A stretch of DNA of 64,000 nt from Echiichthys vipera (Eukaryota > Chordata > Actinopteri > Perciformes > Trachinidae). Below are positions 1 to 12,152 of this stretch, piece after piece. How positions within the stretch are numbered: the stretch's first letter is position 1; each line of letters begins with the position of its first letter. Location of the stretch: contig OY829667.1 in NCBI GenBank assembly GCA_963691815.1, positions 19,001,691 through 19,065,690 on the forward strand. Reading direction: 5' to 3'. Under the pieces are notes generated by a model, which was not told the DNA's origin, searched no databases, and worked only from the letters and a program-made list of their open reading frames with translations. The translations under genes and the position numbers were made by a program.

Positions 1-330
1 ACCAAGTAGTTTGATACTTAAACCTAACCAAGTAGTTTTTATAATCCTAAACCCTAACCCAGACCCTAACCCTAACCCCCTAAACCTATCCAAGTAGTTT
101 TTTTCTCAAAACCTAACCAAGTAGTTTTTTACCCTAACCCCCTAAACCCTAACCCTAACCCCCTAAACCCTAACCCTAATCCTAACCCCCTAAACCTAAC
201 CAAGTAGTTTTTTATTCTTAAACCTAACCAAGTAGTTTCTTATTCTTAAACCTAACTAAGTAGTTTTTATGGCTAAACCTAACCATGTAGTTTTTTATAC
301 CTAAACGTAACCATGTAGTTTTCATACACA
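1..330. repeat. Degenerate telomere-like (CCCTAA) repeat mixed with an ACCAAGTAGTTTTT motif
   Basis: CCCTAA and CCTAAACC runs alternate with about eight copies of a motif AACCTAACCAAGTAGTTTTT at irregular spacing. A few further copies occur to about 560. It lies in the cd99l2 intron upstream of 1408. It resembles an interstitial telomeric block degraded into a minisatellite. Confidence 0.7.
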
Positions 331-1072
<742 letters not shown>

Positions 1073-1407
1073 CATGTGTTTGTTTGTGAGTGGCAGCCAG
1101 TGAGGTTGGCCAGTGTTTGTTTGTCTCTGCCTTTGTGTTCAGTCTGGTAAATGATCTCTGTTCTGCCATCCAGACAACAAATGGAGTGGATTAGTGCACT
1201 ATGGGCACAGTTTGGCAGCAGGGCCGGGGTTTAGGATCTGTGTGACACAGTAACACCAGCAGGGCCCGGAAAGCTGATCACTGAAACGTTCATACCTCTG
1301 CAAAAAGCTTCAATCAAAGAGAGCAGTCTAAAGTATGTGTTGAATCCTTTTTGGTTTTATGTGTGTAACATGTCTTCCTCTGTCCCTATCTCCTCTCTGG
1401 ACTGTAG

Positions 1408-1461
1408 TCCTGTCTCAGGACCTGGACCTGTCCGATGCTCTGGGGGATGACAGTGAACCAT
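1408..1461 (+). CDS. cd99l2: cd99l2 exon: end of signal peptide and first acidic module
   Basis: The acceptor AG is at 1406-1407 after a pyrimidine-rich tract, and the donor GTAAGT starts at 1462. Read in phase 1 it gives (V)LSQDLDLSDALGDDSEP, which looks like the end of a signal peptide (VLSQ) followed by the mature acidic N-terminus. A second AG at 1417-1418 would start the exon at 1419 in phase 0. I chose 1408 because every other internal exon is phase 1-1. Confidence 0.8.
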
Positions 1462-4400
1462 GTAAGTGCCATAAATCCTCAGGTTTAATTTGCATGTCCT
1501 CCATGACCTCTGAAAACCTTCTATCTCCATTGGTTTCCATTTATTTTGTACAATATAAAAATCAGCACAGAAACTCTTAAAACTTACTTGAGTTGCATAA
1601 TCCACTTTAATATCAGGTCTATACGAATTTGAATCAGCACAACACTGTATTTGTATTGTTTTTTTTCTTAAGAAAAAGACTACAGTAACCGGAACTATAG
1701 ACCTTTTCAATGGAATTCCATTGCTAGGCAACAGCCTTGGTCCTTGTTGACTTCCTATCAGCTGATGTCATTCATATTCAATGCAACAGGGTTTAAACTT
1801 GGACACATTTAGAATGTTTATGTTTACAACTTTGAAAAGTGTTTGCCAGGTTGGCAACCAGGTATCAGTTTTTGGTTGCATCAAAACTATGGTTGCGATT
1901 TTTAGTCATTTTATATTCTGGATAATGAGGATACTATGATGTAGCTTAATAATGAAAATGTGACAAAAACAAGACTAGTAACTGAACAAATAAAGTTGTT
2001 TCCACAGCCGGACAACTTAGTTTGCTTTGCCGTTGTATCTAAAACAAATTCCCATGCACAGACCTGTACAAACGTGCAACATGTTCTGGTTTTGACTGTA
2101 GAAACAATATTTAATTATCACCAACTCATATTTTAAAAATATTTCTTCTTATTATTTATTTATTTTAAAGTTGTAATCTGTAAGATTTCCATCTAGTGAA
2201 TTGTCTAAGTTCCTGTCTATCAAATAGTGGGTTAAAACCGTGGTGATTGATCAGATGACCCACTAATGAAAGCACTTGTACTTGCCTCAATGCTGAGAAT
2301 AACATCCAAGTGTCTGTGGAGACATTCCCTCCCTAAATTCAAATGCGGGGCAGAGTTAGTGGCGCTTTTCACGTCAGTAGGCAGCGGTTGGTCTGCCCAG
2401 GTGGAGCCGGTCACTGCGGATTATGCTGCGTTCCATTGTACTCTGTGAGTAAAAGGGCAATGAAACAGAACGTTAACGTCTGAATTTCGATTCAGGCTCA
2501 CTCTTACGTGTCTGACCGGTGCAGTAATGTTTCATTTCTGCTGACTCAAAATGGTGGATCAACAGATTTATGGAGCATGTGAAGGCACCACGCCGCATCG
2601 TGGAGGTGAGAGCTCCCAATCTACTGACATCATAGAGTCGACACTGTTCAGTTTCCAAAGGAACTCTGGGGGGTGTGATCCCAGAGGCGCGCCTGCAGTC
2701 ACATCTTAACCTCAAACCGGCCGCTAGAAACAACGTATCTCTATTTTCACGGACCGCTAAGTTGGTAGCAATATTATCAAAATGGTTGCCATTGGCAACC
2801 TGGCAACTGTAGCTGTCAAGCCCTGTTGTAAATTTATATTCAAAAACAAGGGAGAAATATGAAAATAAAATGTCCAAGCGCTATAAACTTGATACGTATT
2901 AATACATGGTCGATCTTTCACTTTCACAACAGCGACCCCTGCCCCAAAACCACCAAAGCCAGCAGCACCAGCTGGAGGAACAGGAGGAGGTAAGAACCAC
3001 ACCGAAGCTTCTTACTGGGATCATTTCCTGCTATATTCTCTTCAGAATTATTACAAGTTATTTAGATAGGCCGTATTTATCTGTGTGAAACATTTATCAT
3101 AACTGAAGACCGCAGATCTATAGATTTTAGCTGTCAATGTTCTGTGCAGACTTTAATCTGGAGGATTTACTGAATGTCGGTGGCACCACAACCACCAAAG
3201 CTCCACCCAAGGTTCAGCCTAAAGTCCCCACAGGTACCAAGGCCCCAGTCAAGCCCAAACCCAAGCCAGGTGAGAGAACATACCTTCCTCTGTGTTTATA
3301 GCAGCTGTCCTCTTGAGGCCAGAGAGCCCCGGCTCTTTATTCAAAGCATTTGCATTGATTTCTGCTGCTCTCTGCTTTACATTTAGCTTTCTGAGCTGCT
3401 TCTGTTTTAAATTTGCTGTTAATTCAGATTCAACACTTCCTCCATGTTCACCTGTAGTCTTGATCCTTCTTCTTTCTAATTAGTTCTTTTTCAGGTCCAC
3501 TTCGCCTGTTTTTTTGATCAGATGTTAAACTATCGTTAGTGAAACTTGCTGCACAGGTGTTTAACAATAAAAGGGCTGTGGCTAGATGGTAATCCAAGAT
3601 TTTGAATCTATCAAGAGATAGTTACATGTATAAATTGACACAACATTCTAGAATTGCCATCTAAAGCTTAAACAAATGAAATAATTCTTCCATTTCCCAT
3701 TAGGCTTTTATTGTGAAACATATGCAGGAATTGAGAGACCCTGGGATGATTTTACACAGAAATTACGCTTTAAGTAACCAGCAGCCAGTTGCAGCAGCTA
3801 TATGTAGCTTAATTTGAATATGGTGAGGGAGTTATGGTAAAAAAGATCATTGAATTATGAGGTAACTGATGAACATCTTCCATCATATATTAGCTGGTTG
3901 ACACGTGGCAGCATACATTCTTGAGTCTTGAAGGTCTTATTACCCTCTCAGTTTATATGTTGCAATGTTTTTTTAAACTTTTGCTTTTGCCTTTATTTTG
4001 CAATACCATTGACCGCCGACCTTCTGACCTCTACAGCTGCCGATGACTTTGACCTGGCTGATGCCTTGGATCCCAACAATGACATTGGTGGCAAGGATAA
4101 GAACAAGGGGCAGGGAGGTGGGTGGGAGTCTCCTGTAGGATTAGTCTTTGTAGCCGTTAGTTCGGTATCACACTAAAATCATAATTTTAAGTAGTTCATG
4201 TGGAATTGAAGCCACTATGTGTAGAATATGAGCATTCCAGAAATTTCAGAATTTGTGATGGACAACAATGCACGCTGATACCCGGACCAAAACCCTTTGA
4301 CATCAGCATAGTTTCACTATTAGATTCTCTAATACAAGATTCCACATACAAGTTCTACACATAGCAGCTTTAATATATAGTCATTACCTATGATTTATTA

Positions 4401-7400
4401 GTGATGTACAGTATATTTAAGGGGCGCATTTCAAATTAATTAATTTTTTCACCAGATTATTTAAAAAAAACGCCCTTAATAAATATACTGCAGCCCAAAC
4501 CTATCCACTCATCTATACTTGGACCTCACCTGTGTCTCCATTCAAGTTCTCCAGGTCTCCCACTTACATCCAGTTAAAATGGGATGAGTCTCTGTCTGTC
4601 TGACTATCTGTCTGTCCGCCCTTTCATTTTCCTGTCAACCGTTCGTCCTGTTGACGTCACACTTCACACAATACACGCAGGTTTATTGCTGAGGACCCAA
4701 GGAAGTGCAGTGTCGAATGGGAACTCTTGGGATCTACAGGACATGTTTATAAGTAGTGCGTTATGAACATACTGTGTAGGGTATTGAGAGGGGAGCCCTC
4801 TCGACTGTCACACCGTTGAACTGCATGCTGGGTACAGCTCGCTCTCCGTCACTTGCTACAGTACTTCCAAGAACAGATAAAGAAAGAGAGAACGCAGAGG
4901 TTACATTAACCATAGACTGTATTAAATAAGTGGATGTAACTTCCAGTTCCAGGCCTTAAAAAGGGAAACCAGTGTTGAAGTACCTTAAACCCGCATTCTT
5001 TCTGAGGCGACTTCATTGGTTCAAGTCCATTTGTATAGAAGTCAATGAGAAAACGAGCCTAAACTTCTCACTTGATTTATTACCTCAGTAAGTATTTTCC
5101 TAATGAGTTTATGGTCTCAGTCTCTAGTTTCAAGTCTTCTTCAATACAGCATGTTGTTCATTTTGTAAATGATGGTCCCATTTAGAGTCAAATAGACGAT
5201 AAAACAGAAGATACTTTAGGGTTCAGTCAGTTTAGATGCTTAGCAATACATATCCCCGAGACATTAAAGTAGTGTGAACCTGTTTTTTCTGTTGATTCTT
5301 AAAATTTGGGTCGCCAAAAAATGTCTTGTTCAGCATTCGGCGGTCATACCTTGTTCAACTGGTAATGCACTTCTTTAATTACAGGAAAGTTTCAACGCAG
5401 TTTTAAAATGTTTTGTAGTATTTGGAAAACTCTGAAAGAAGGATTTAAGCAGTAGATGTTAGATTCTTCTCAGTTGCTTGGACTCTAAAACTTTCAAAGC
5501 CATAGCACGTACAGCTCATTTATATAGAAAACAAGACTTAAGACAGTTGCCGCGGCTCCACCATCAGGACAATTGTCCCCACAGTCTGCTTGAATAAGTA
5601 CTCTGTTGTTGAGTGAAGAACTAAATAACACTCTTCCATGTCAAAAGAGGGACTTCATTGTCTTCATCTGTTGCTCATTCCCCCCTCCCATTGGATGCAG
5701 TAACACTGTCCTTCACATGCTATTTCTGCATTCTTTGAGTTTAACTGCTGGAGGCCAAACTATAGTTTTCCAGTTTTTAGTTGGTCCATCCCCATTTGCT
5801 TCTATACATTTTTCTATACTTCATGTTAGGTAGTGATTTATATTGCCATAAAAAAAGTTTGTGCTGTTCTTCATCCTCAGTGTAGTAAATTGTCTCCTCT
5901 TTCAGGTGGATTTTCTGACGACGATCTGTTTAATGTTGGTAAAGATGACACCTACAAACCTGACAAAGGCAAAGGTAATGTCTGCATCTTTGTAGAGAAT
6001 CTATGTAGAACTCAGTATCTAAGGAATTTAACCCTGCTTTTATTCTGTTTCCATAGGTGGACGTCCAAGTGCTGACGATCAAATTAACCAGTATGACGAC
6101 AACAATGGTGGGTTTTCTCTGTCTCCAGTAGGGATGCACCAATTGAAATTCTGGGCCTAAAGGTCAACTCACACTTACCATGCGTACCGTGCCTAAGCAC
6201 GACTCACAGCTAAAGTCTAGTTTGTTTTGACCAGTGTGAGTACAACTGTACCCAGGCACGATACACTTCCCGGCCGAGGCCGTTTTGACAGAGGTGAGCT
6301 TCAGCACGGCACGATTGCAGATCACGATCACGAGCATTGACGGGCATTGATATGCAACTGTTCCCTGAGACGGACATTTAAAAAGATGCCGCTGAAGGGT
6401 TTGTGGTGGTGTGAAGCAGAGGTGGAGTGTTTACTGCAGATTTGGTCAGATGAAATATTCATAAGCAGTTGGACAAAACAAAAACTCCCAGGGGTGATGA
6501 CTTATAAGCAAGAAGCCACCATGCTTTGGCCCGGATCTTTTGAAGAGTGTGAGTGCAGGACGGGCCTAGGCCCCAGGGGATGACGGAGGGGGGAAATCGT
6601 GCTAAAGCACGGCACGGATCAACTCATGGTACCAATGGTAAATGTGAGTAGACCAGGTGCAGAGTGCAAGGGAAGCTCAGCTTCCTGTAAAATGTGGTGA
6701 AATATGTTCTGCTGTGTGTACATTTCATTGACTAAATACGCGCTAGAGAGCCTTCATCTTTAGTTCAGAATCAGCTACTTTTCACAGGTAACCAGGGCAT
6801 CTTCCTTCTCATTCATCCCCACAGCTCCACAGCACTTTACACAGTCGGACGCTCAGCTTCTGCATGATGATTGAATTAGCTGTCTGTGGCGGAATCCTTT
6901 TTTGATTGACAGCTAAATGAGCGAATCAGTGATCTTGAAGAATGAACATCCACCGGAGCTTTTTCCAAGTTTTTTATTCCGTTGTTCTGAACTGATCCCC
7001 AGAGACTTTGTCTTTGTTAAAAACGACTAGTGTTGTGTTTGGAGATTCCGTTCTGTCACTCTGCGGTTTCTTTCCCCAATGAGCAGCAGCAGCTGCAGAG
7101 CTTCTCCCCCCGTCACGATCACTCACACTCACAGGCGGTCACACTTCACAGTAGCCTGGCGCAGCAGCTCCAGCTGGGCCAAGGCCGTTTAAGCAGCCTA
7201 GTTCTGCTGCCATCGAGAGGACACTGGTCAAGTCCTTGGAAAAGACGCCTAGACAAGGTCACAGATCATTTTTTGAAAAAGAATGAAGGGTAGAATTTAC
7301 ATATAAATAAACAAACACATTTATGATGTAGACCCATAAACTCATTCTGTCCTTCATTACACCAGTGATTCCCATACCAGGGGGTAGGCTGCTGCTCCCA

Positions 7401-10400
7401 GGGGGTACTTGAAAAGATTGTGGAGCAGCTCAACTATTTTGAAAAAGTGGATTGAGCTATAAAATCCGAACACTACATGTCGCAGATGCAAGAGAGCAAG
7501 TTAGCAAAATATCTATAAGTAGTGACAAAACAGTTCAAATAATTAGCTTAAAGTAACGGGTAAATAGTTGAAATTGTTAGTTTAAAATTACTGGTAAATG
7601 GTTGAAATAGTTACCAAAAGGTAATGGGGAAATGGTTGAAATTGTTATCTAAAAGTGATTGGTAAATGGCTGTGGCTCAGAGTCGTCCTCCATTCAAAAT
7701 ATGGGTGGTTCTATCCCTGGCGCCTCTGGTCCGCATGCTGAAGTGTCTATGGGCAAGACACTGAGCCCTGAATTGCCAAATTGCTCCTTGTGCTGCGCAT
7801 GGGTGTGTAAATGTGGTGTGAATGGTTGGATTAGATTAGATGGTATGCAGATGTCCACTGCCATCTGTGTGAATGTCTGTGTGAATGTGACAAGTAGTGT
7901 GAAAGAAGACTAGAAAAGGAGCTATATTAGTCCAAGTCCATTTACAATTTACCATGGTTGAAATAGTTAGCTCAAAGTGATGGGTAAACTCTTGAATAAG
8001 CTAAAAGTAAAAGGTAAACAGTTGAAATAGAGCTTCAGTCCAAGTAGTAATAGTAGTTAGATTCCAAACCAACCTAAATATAGACAGTTTAATTTCATGA
8101 AACAATGAACAATATCTCCTTCATGGTGTTATACGTTTGGAATATACATTGGGAATTGATGAAGGGGTGCGTGAGGGCTGACAGGGCTGTGTACCTGAGA
8201 CCAAGAAGGTTGGGAACTACTGTATACAGCTGTCTTTGAAAGAGCAAATAGCTGCTTCAAATGCCTTTTTAGTCTTTTAACACACATTAAGCCATCCCCA
8301 AAAGACACAGCAATTAAACATCAGACACTGCAATCGTTGAATATCTGATTTGCACATGTTAAAGGTAAATATTGTCCGATACCGATGTTCAGCTGATGAC
8401 TCGTTGCATCCCTAGTCTCTGGTGTTTGCTCATAAAAGCATGTCTGTCTGTTCAGCCGCTGGACTTTACCTTATAACTGTTTGTGTTTGCAGAGACCACA
8501 GCAGAAGTGGGCACCATTGCAGGAATCGTTAGTGCGGTTGCTATGGCGCTGGTGGGTGCAATCACCAGCTACATCTCCTACCAGAAGAAGAAGCTGTGCT
8601 TCGGTATCCAACGTAAGGCTTTTACACGGCAGTCATGTGTTTTAGAGAAGTCAGTCCCTCAGGACATGGACCTCGACAGTGGGTCACTACTGCTGCTAGT
8701 ACAGCTGAAAATAACAACACTAACACTTCATGTCAGTGGAATAGCAGCTGTTTAAATATACAGCCTCTGTTCACTACCTGCACAGCTGCAAACAGCAGAC
8801 GGACTGTTCCTTAATATTCACATAAGATGACTTCCTGTTTACATAGTTGGTTGCTCGTGATTGGACACCACTTTAGCAACTGATTTACACAGTCTTACCT
8901 ACGTTTTAATGGTGCAACCTGAAAATGGTCTAGTTACTTGGGGAGGACTTTATGTTCAGACTTTTTAAATTAGTCAGCAGCCAGGAGATAACACCCTCTC
9001 ACCAGTTGCAGTACCAGTAGACAAAGCATAGTTAATAGCAGAAGATACAGTTGCAGAAGCACAGTCCTTGCATGTGTTGATGCTCACTGACTTGTGTTGT
9101 TGTTTTGTTACAGAAAGCCTGAATACTGACATGGTGAAGGCAGAGAACCCTGAGGCTGTGGTGGCTACAGAACCACAAGGTAAACACATCTCCACTGCAC
9201 TCCACAGAAAGCTTTATTGATCCGTGAAGGATCCCAGATGGAGAGACACAGAAAAAAAGCCCATCAGAGGGCCCATTCCGTGTTCTCCTTTAAAAAAAAA
9301 GAATCTGAAACCAAAAGGGGGAAATGTACATTTTATATTTTTTTATTTTAGTTCTTTAATGTCAGGTACCCACTACAGGACTTTAGCCCTGATTGTCCAC
9401 TCACTGACAGCTCCCAGACAAAAGTCCTAGATCAGAGGCAACTCAGTGTTCAAAAAACCCTCCAAGACACACTTGGGGACTCCGAGGGCCAATGAGAGCG
9501 CAAGACAAAGGCTGATGGGAAACAGGGGGAGGGGACGTCTGTCACAACAGGAACTTTACTGTATGTATCAGACAAACCAAGACCAAGGCACACTTGAGCG
9601 TCAAACCATAGACTGTATATAAAAAACGGACGTAGCCTCTCCGTCGAGGTCCGTTCTCTTAACTTGATCCAATCCTCCTTGCCTACGGAAGTCTCCATCT
9701 TGTCAGACTTTGACTCCGCCTCATTTCCTCTGACCAAAAAAGGGCATGTATGTGACGTTGGGGGGAGCGAGATACGTCCATCTGGCTGAAGTTTACCTCC
9801 GAGGAGAAGTGAGGGCCAGAGGCTAGCTGTCAGTCAAGAGGCTGCGGCCCTAATTATTCATTAACTTTAACCTCCAATAAAGTAAAAACTAGCCTGGTAC
9901 AAAGAATTCACCCCCCTCAGTGTTGTCATGGAGATATGACCGAAACATACAGACCAGAATGTTTTTTTTTTACCAGGCCTTAAACAGGTTTAATGATGCT
10001 GTGAAAATGGCCTGTTTAACATGGGGGTCAATGAGAAACTGCTCTGTTATGAAACCTGTCCCTAGTGGACACTCAGAGAACTGCAGTTTTTGGCACTTCC
10101 TGATTGGATCAACCGGGAGTCTCTGCGGTGGGGGCTTGTTACAAACGCACCACGCTGTCAACTGTAAAACCATCTACGGCGATATTAGATATCAGAGCCG
10201 GTGCTCCAGGTTAGTTTGAATTCACAGCGTTAACCAGCAGTTCACCTTTTCAAACAGCCACAGTATTGGAGCGTTTCAGTTGGACTCATTGATAAGTGAA
10301 GAACGTGTTGCAGATACGTACAGTAGTAGTGTGTGACCAGCTGTCGCCTTTCAGTCAGGTTGTGTGAAAACAAGGCAGCAAGTTACAGTTAGAACAGTGC

Positions 10401-11381
10401 AACAAACTGATGAATGTGAAAGTCTTGTAGTGGGAACTTTGGATATCATGATCAAAAATAGCATCCCATTCATAACCGGACTCTCTCCAGATGAATTTGG
10501 TTCAAGAACAAATACAGAGATGAATGGCACAGTAGATAGCAGAATAAAATGCAGAACAAATGATAATAAACAAAACAGTATCATCTGCATACACTATTTA
10601 CTGGATGAGTCTCCTTCCTAACCGGACTCTCTCCAGATGAATTTGGTTCCTCCTGGCTTCCCTCATCCTTCTGGGATCTCTCCATAGCAAAGTGATTTCA
10701 GGAGGCTGGGCCTTATCAAAACTCCTTGCATATGATTGGATGAACCACTTGTCCGTCATCTTTATTGACGTGCTACTTCAACCACTCACATCGAAACCAA
10801 CCTGTGACTCTGATGAGTGACGCAGGGAAAAGCCAAACAAATCAGCTGACATGGTTTCCACCAACCGAAGCCTTCAGAGCCGTTCTCTGGTTCTTTTTAA
10901 GAAGAAAGATTCTCTAGATTGGAAACACGGATGAAACAGCAGCATCCATGTTGACATCTGCTTCCTCCATGCGAGCCGCCATTGTTGTTTCTCTGCTCCG
11001 TCATATCTATAAAACCCCGCCCTGCGGTCCTGATTAGCTCGACCATCTGAAATCACTTTCCTATGGTGCGATCCCAGAAGGTTGGGTGGAGCCAAGCGGA
11101 GTCAAGACGGAAGCAAGGCGGAATGAAAGTCATCCGGCGAGAGTCGGGTTATCCCATTCATTCTTTTTTTTTGTATTCCTTTACCTGTCATGTAATTGGT
11201 TTGAGAACATCTTGTCAAAAGACTGCAGTGTATATGCAGTCTGATGTCATTTACACCGTAAGAGCTGAAGGAGACGATGAGTGTTTTAACCACAGCCTGT
11301 TTTTGTTTGGTCTCTGCAGTCCAACAGACTCTCCTGGAGCCACCCAATGCTGAACCTCCCACTGAAGAGAATGCTGTGTAA
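1408..11381 (+). CDS. cd99l2: CD99 antigen-like protein 2 (3' nine coding exons; 5' end outside window)
   Basis: This is a type I single-pass membrane glycoprotein of the CD99 family, which acts at cell-cell contacts; the mammalian protein takes part in leukocyte transendothelial migration (family knowledge). Coding segments: 1408-1461, 2933-2989, 3150-3269, 4037-4117, 5906-5974, 6057-6107, 8493-8612, 9114-9179, 11320-11381. Every junction has AG/GT, and joined in frame they give one open reading frame ending in TAA at 11379-11381. The product has repeated acidic modules (DLDLSDALGDD, DFNLEDLLNVGG, DFDLADALDPNND, GGFSDDDLFNVG), Pro/Lys/Thr linkers, a GxxxG-bearing membrane helix (VGTIAGIVSAVAMALVGAIT), a stop-transfer KKK and a short tail ending TEENAV. 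The modules and tail match CD99L2 rather than CD99, and MTMR1 and MTM1 follow as on human Xq28. The signal-peptide exon is not in the window. All internal exons are phase 1-1, so any could be skipped without a frameshift. Confidence 0.93.
1462..2932 (+). other. cd99l2 intron, no recognisable element
   Basis: A 1.47-kb intron. It includes a GC-richer stretch at about 2230-2760 with CpGs and a GGCGCGCC site, unlike its AT-rich flanks and so possibly an old insertion. I could not assign a repeat family. Confidence 0.4.
2933..2989 (+). CDS. cd99l2: cd99l2 exon: Pro/Ala/Gly-rich linker
   Basis: Acceptor AG is at 2931-2932 and donor GTAAGA starts at 2990. The exon is 57 nt, phase 1-1, and encodes STPAPKPPKPAAPAGGTGG, a low-complexity linker typical of the CD99 ectodomain and a plausible O-glycosylation region. 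Confidence 0.85.
3150..3269 (+). CDS. cd99l2: cd99l2 exon: second acidic module plus Thr/Lys/Pro stretch
   Basis: Acceptor AG is at 3148-3149 and donor GTGAGA starts at 3270. The exon is 120 nt, phase 1-1. It starts DFNLEDLLNVGGTTTTKAPP, matching the human DFNLEDA module and its Thr-rich tail, and continues with a Lys/Pro-rich repeat. Confidence 0.9.
3733..3773. repeat. Short terminal fragment of the foldback element family
   Basis: The sequence AGAGACCCTGGGATGATTTT and the following ACGCTTTAA resemble the outer end of the palindromic element at 47540-48220. Only about 40 bp remain. Confidence 0.45.
4037..4117 (+). CDS. cd99l2: cd99l2 exon: DFDLADAL module
   Basis: Acceptor AG is at 4035-4036 and donor GTGGGT starts at 4118. 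The exon is 81 nt, phase 1-1, and encodes AADDFDLADALDPNND followed by a Gly/Lys-rich end. DFDLADALD is the signature motif of CD99L2. Confidence 0.92.
4909..5070. repeat. Dispersed fish repeat starting ACCATAGACTGTAT
   Basis: It begins ACCATAGACTGTATTAAATA and includes TTCATTGGTTCAAGTCC. A second sequence with the same start is at 9604. The family name is uncertain. It lies in a cd99l2 intron. Confidence 0.45.
5906..5974 (+). CDS. cd99l2: cd99l2 exon: GGFSDDDL module
   Basis: Acceptor TTTCAG ends at 5905 and donor GTAATG starts at 5975. The exon is 69 nt, phase 1-1. It encodes GGFSDDDLFNVGKDDTYKPD followed by KGK, equivalent to the human GGGFSDKDLEDIV...YKPDKGKG segment. Confidence 0.92.
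6057..6107 (+). CDS. cd99l2: cd99l2 exon: juxtamembrane acidic segment
   Basis: Acceptor ATAG ends at 6056 and donor GTGGGT starts at 6108. The exon is 51 nt, phase 1-1, and encodes GGRPSADDQINQYDDNN. The upstream intron is only 82 nt, close to the lower practical limit for a vertebrate intron. Confidence 0.88.
6162..6654 (+). mobile_element. Non-autonomous PIF/Harbinger-like element, copy 1 (diverged)
   Basis: The ends are inverted repeats (GGTCAACTCACACTTACCAT and its counterpart GGTCTACTCACATTTACCAT). The body is homologous to the elements at 33703, 40593 and 51729, including the segment encoding WWCEAEVECLLQIWSDE, the start of a Myb/SANT-like domain. It is older than the other copies, with frameshifts and an imperfect target duplication. 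It begins about 55 bp after the cd99l2 exon ending at 6107. Confidence 0.7.
6655..7640 (+). other. cd99l2 intron, no gene seen
   Basis: Unassigned intronic sequence. A loose, diverged tandem motif (GGTAAATGGTTGAAATAGTTA-like, about 45-50 bp spacing) runs from about 7545 to 8030 and is interrupted by the SINE-like element at 7659. Confidence 0.4.
7659..7945 (+). mobile_element. tRNA-derived SINE-like retroposon
   Basis: The head carries a box A-like TGGCTGTGGCTCAGAGT and a box B-like GGTTCTATCCC. The body GGGCAAGACACTGAGCCC and the end CTAGAAAAGGAGCTATATTA followed by CCATTTAC are typical of a widespread fish SINE. It sits in the intron before the transmembrane exon of cd99l2. The 90-residue reading frame over it is not a gene. 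Confidence 0.65.
8493..8612 (+). CDS. cd99l2: cd99l2 exon: transmembrane helix
   Basis: Acceptor GCAG ends at 8492 and donor GTAAGG starts at 8613. The exon is 120 nt, phase 1-1. It encodes ETTAEVG followed by the hydrophobic helix TIAGIVSAVAMALVGAITSY, then ISYQKKKLCFGIQ. This is the best-conserved part of CD99L2: a small-residue GxxxAxxxA-type helix, then basic stop-transfer residues. Confidence 0.95.
9114..9179 (+). CDS. cd99l2: cd99l2 exon: cytoplasmic tail, proximal part
   Basis: Acceptor ACAG ends at 9113 and donor GTAAAC starts at 9180. The exon is 66 nt, phase 1-1. It encodes QSLNTDMVKAENPEAVVATE then PQ, equivalent to the human GLNADYVKGENLEAVV segment. Confidence 0.93.
9604..9880. 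repeat. Dispersed fish repeat starting ACCATAGACTGTATATAA
   Basis: It starts ACCATAGACTGTATATAA, followed by GGACGTAGCCTCTCCG. The end is unclear, near 9880. It shares its start with the sequence at 4909. It lies in the last cd99l2 intron. Confidence 0.45.
10473..10649. repeat. 31-bp perfect direct repeat flanking 115 bp
   Basis: A sequence starting TAACCGGACTCTCTCCAGAT and ending TTTGGTTC occurs identically at 10473-10503 and 10619-10649. The intervening 115 bp shows no obvious TIR or A-tail. Confidence 0.85.
11320..11381 (+). CDS. cd99l2: cd99l2 terminal coding exon
   Basis: Acceptor TGCAG ends at 11319. The exon encodes VQQTLLEPPNAEPPTEENAV and the stop TAA at 11379-11381, in phase with the previous exon. 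The 3' UTR follows at once and carries a 44-bp CA repeat at 11465-11508. Confidence 0.92.
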
Positions 11382-11461
11382 CACACCAACACCCACACCC
11401 ACCCCCACACACACACGCTCTTTCCCAAACCCACCCCCGGCTAACCCCCATGCACAAACAT

Positions 11462-11464
<3 letters not shown>

Positions 11465-11508
<44 letters not shown>
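11465..11508. repeat. (CA)n microsatellite in cd99l2 3' UTR
   Basis: A pure CA run of 44 bp about 85 nt after the cd99l2 stop codon, preceded by a C-rich ACACCCACCC tract. Confidence 0.95.
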
Positions 11509-11509
<1 letters not shown>

Positions 11510-12152
11510 CCATGCTACAGGATAGACTGTCTATTGTGTAGCATGTCCGTGTTGATCCTTCTGTGCTGCAGAGGTTGGGATTTGTAGTCCTTCTGCGCTG
11601 AATGTGAACACAGGTTTTTTTTTTATTCTCTGCTGTAAACATGGCCGACAGCATATGGAACCTTGCCAAATGTACGTGTATATAGTAATTTATTGTTTAC
11701 ACCACTAATCTCCAGCCTTCAGCATGTACCTCTGCTGTGAACTGGGGCTTCAGTAACAGACAAATCTCAACACATTTTGTTGGTTGGAGAGAGAAACTCC
11801 TCCGGGCATCTGAAGGTGTGTGTGTAGCCTCTTTGAGTTCACGGGGAGTCAGTCACTGGATTTCAGGTGGATTTGTTTACGTGTTGATCGACTGATTTGT
11901 CAGTGACTTACATTGTGACTCCTCCATCTGAACTTCTGAAGTGAACCAGATACACACCCACAGTTTCTTTTCTCTCTTTTTACATTTTTTTTTTATACAT
12001 AAATGAAAGTGGTGTTTTAGCAATCAGCCATATCTAATTTCCCCCTTTTGACACATAATGGATTATTTGTGTCAGGTATTCCCCACATCTGACAACCTTG
12101 TAGCAACTGATTATGTAATCACTTGTATAATGTTGTGATAAAATGTGTTAAC

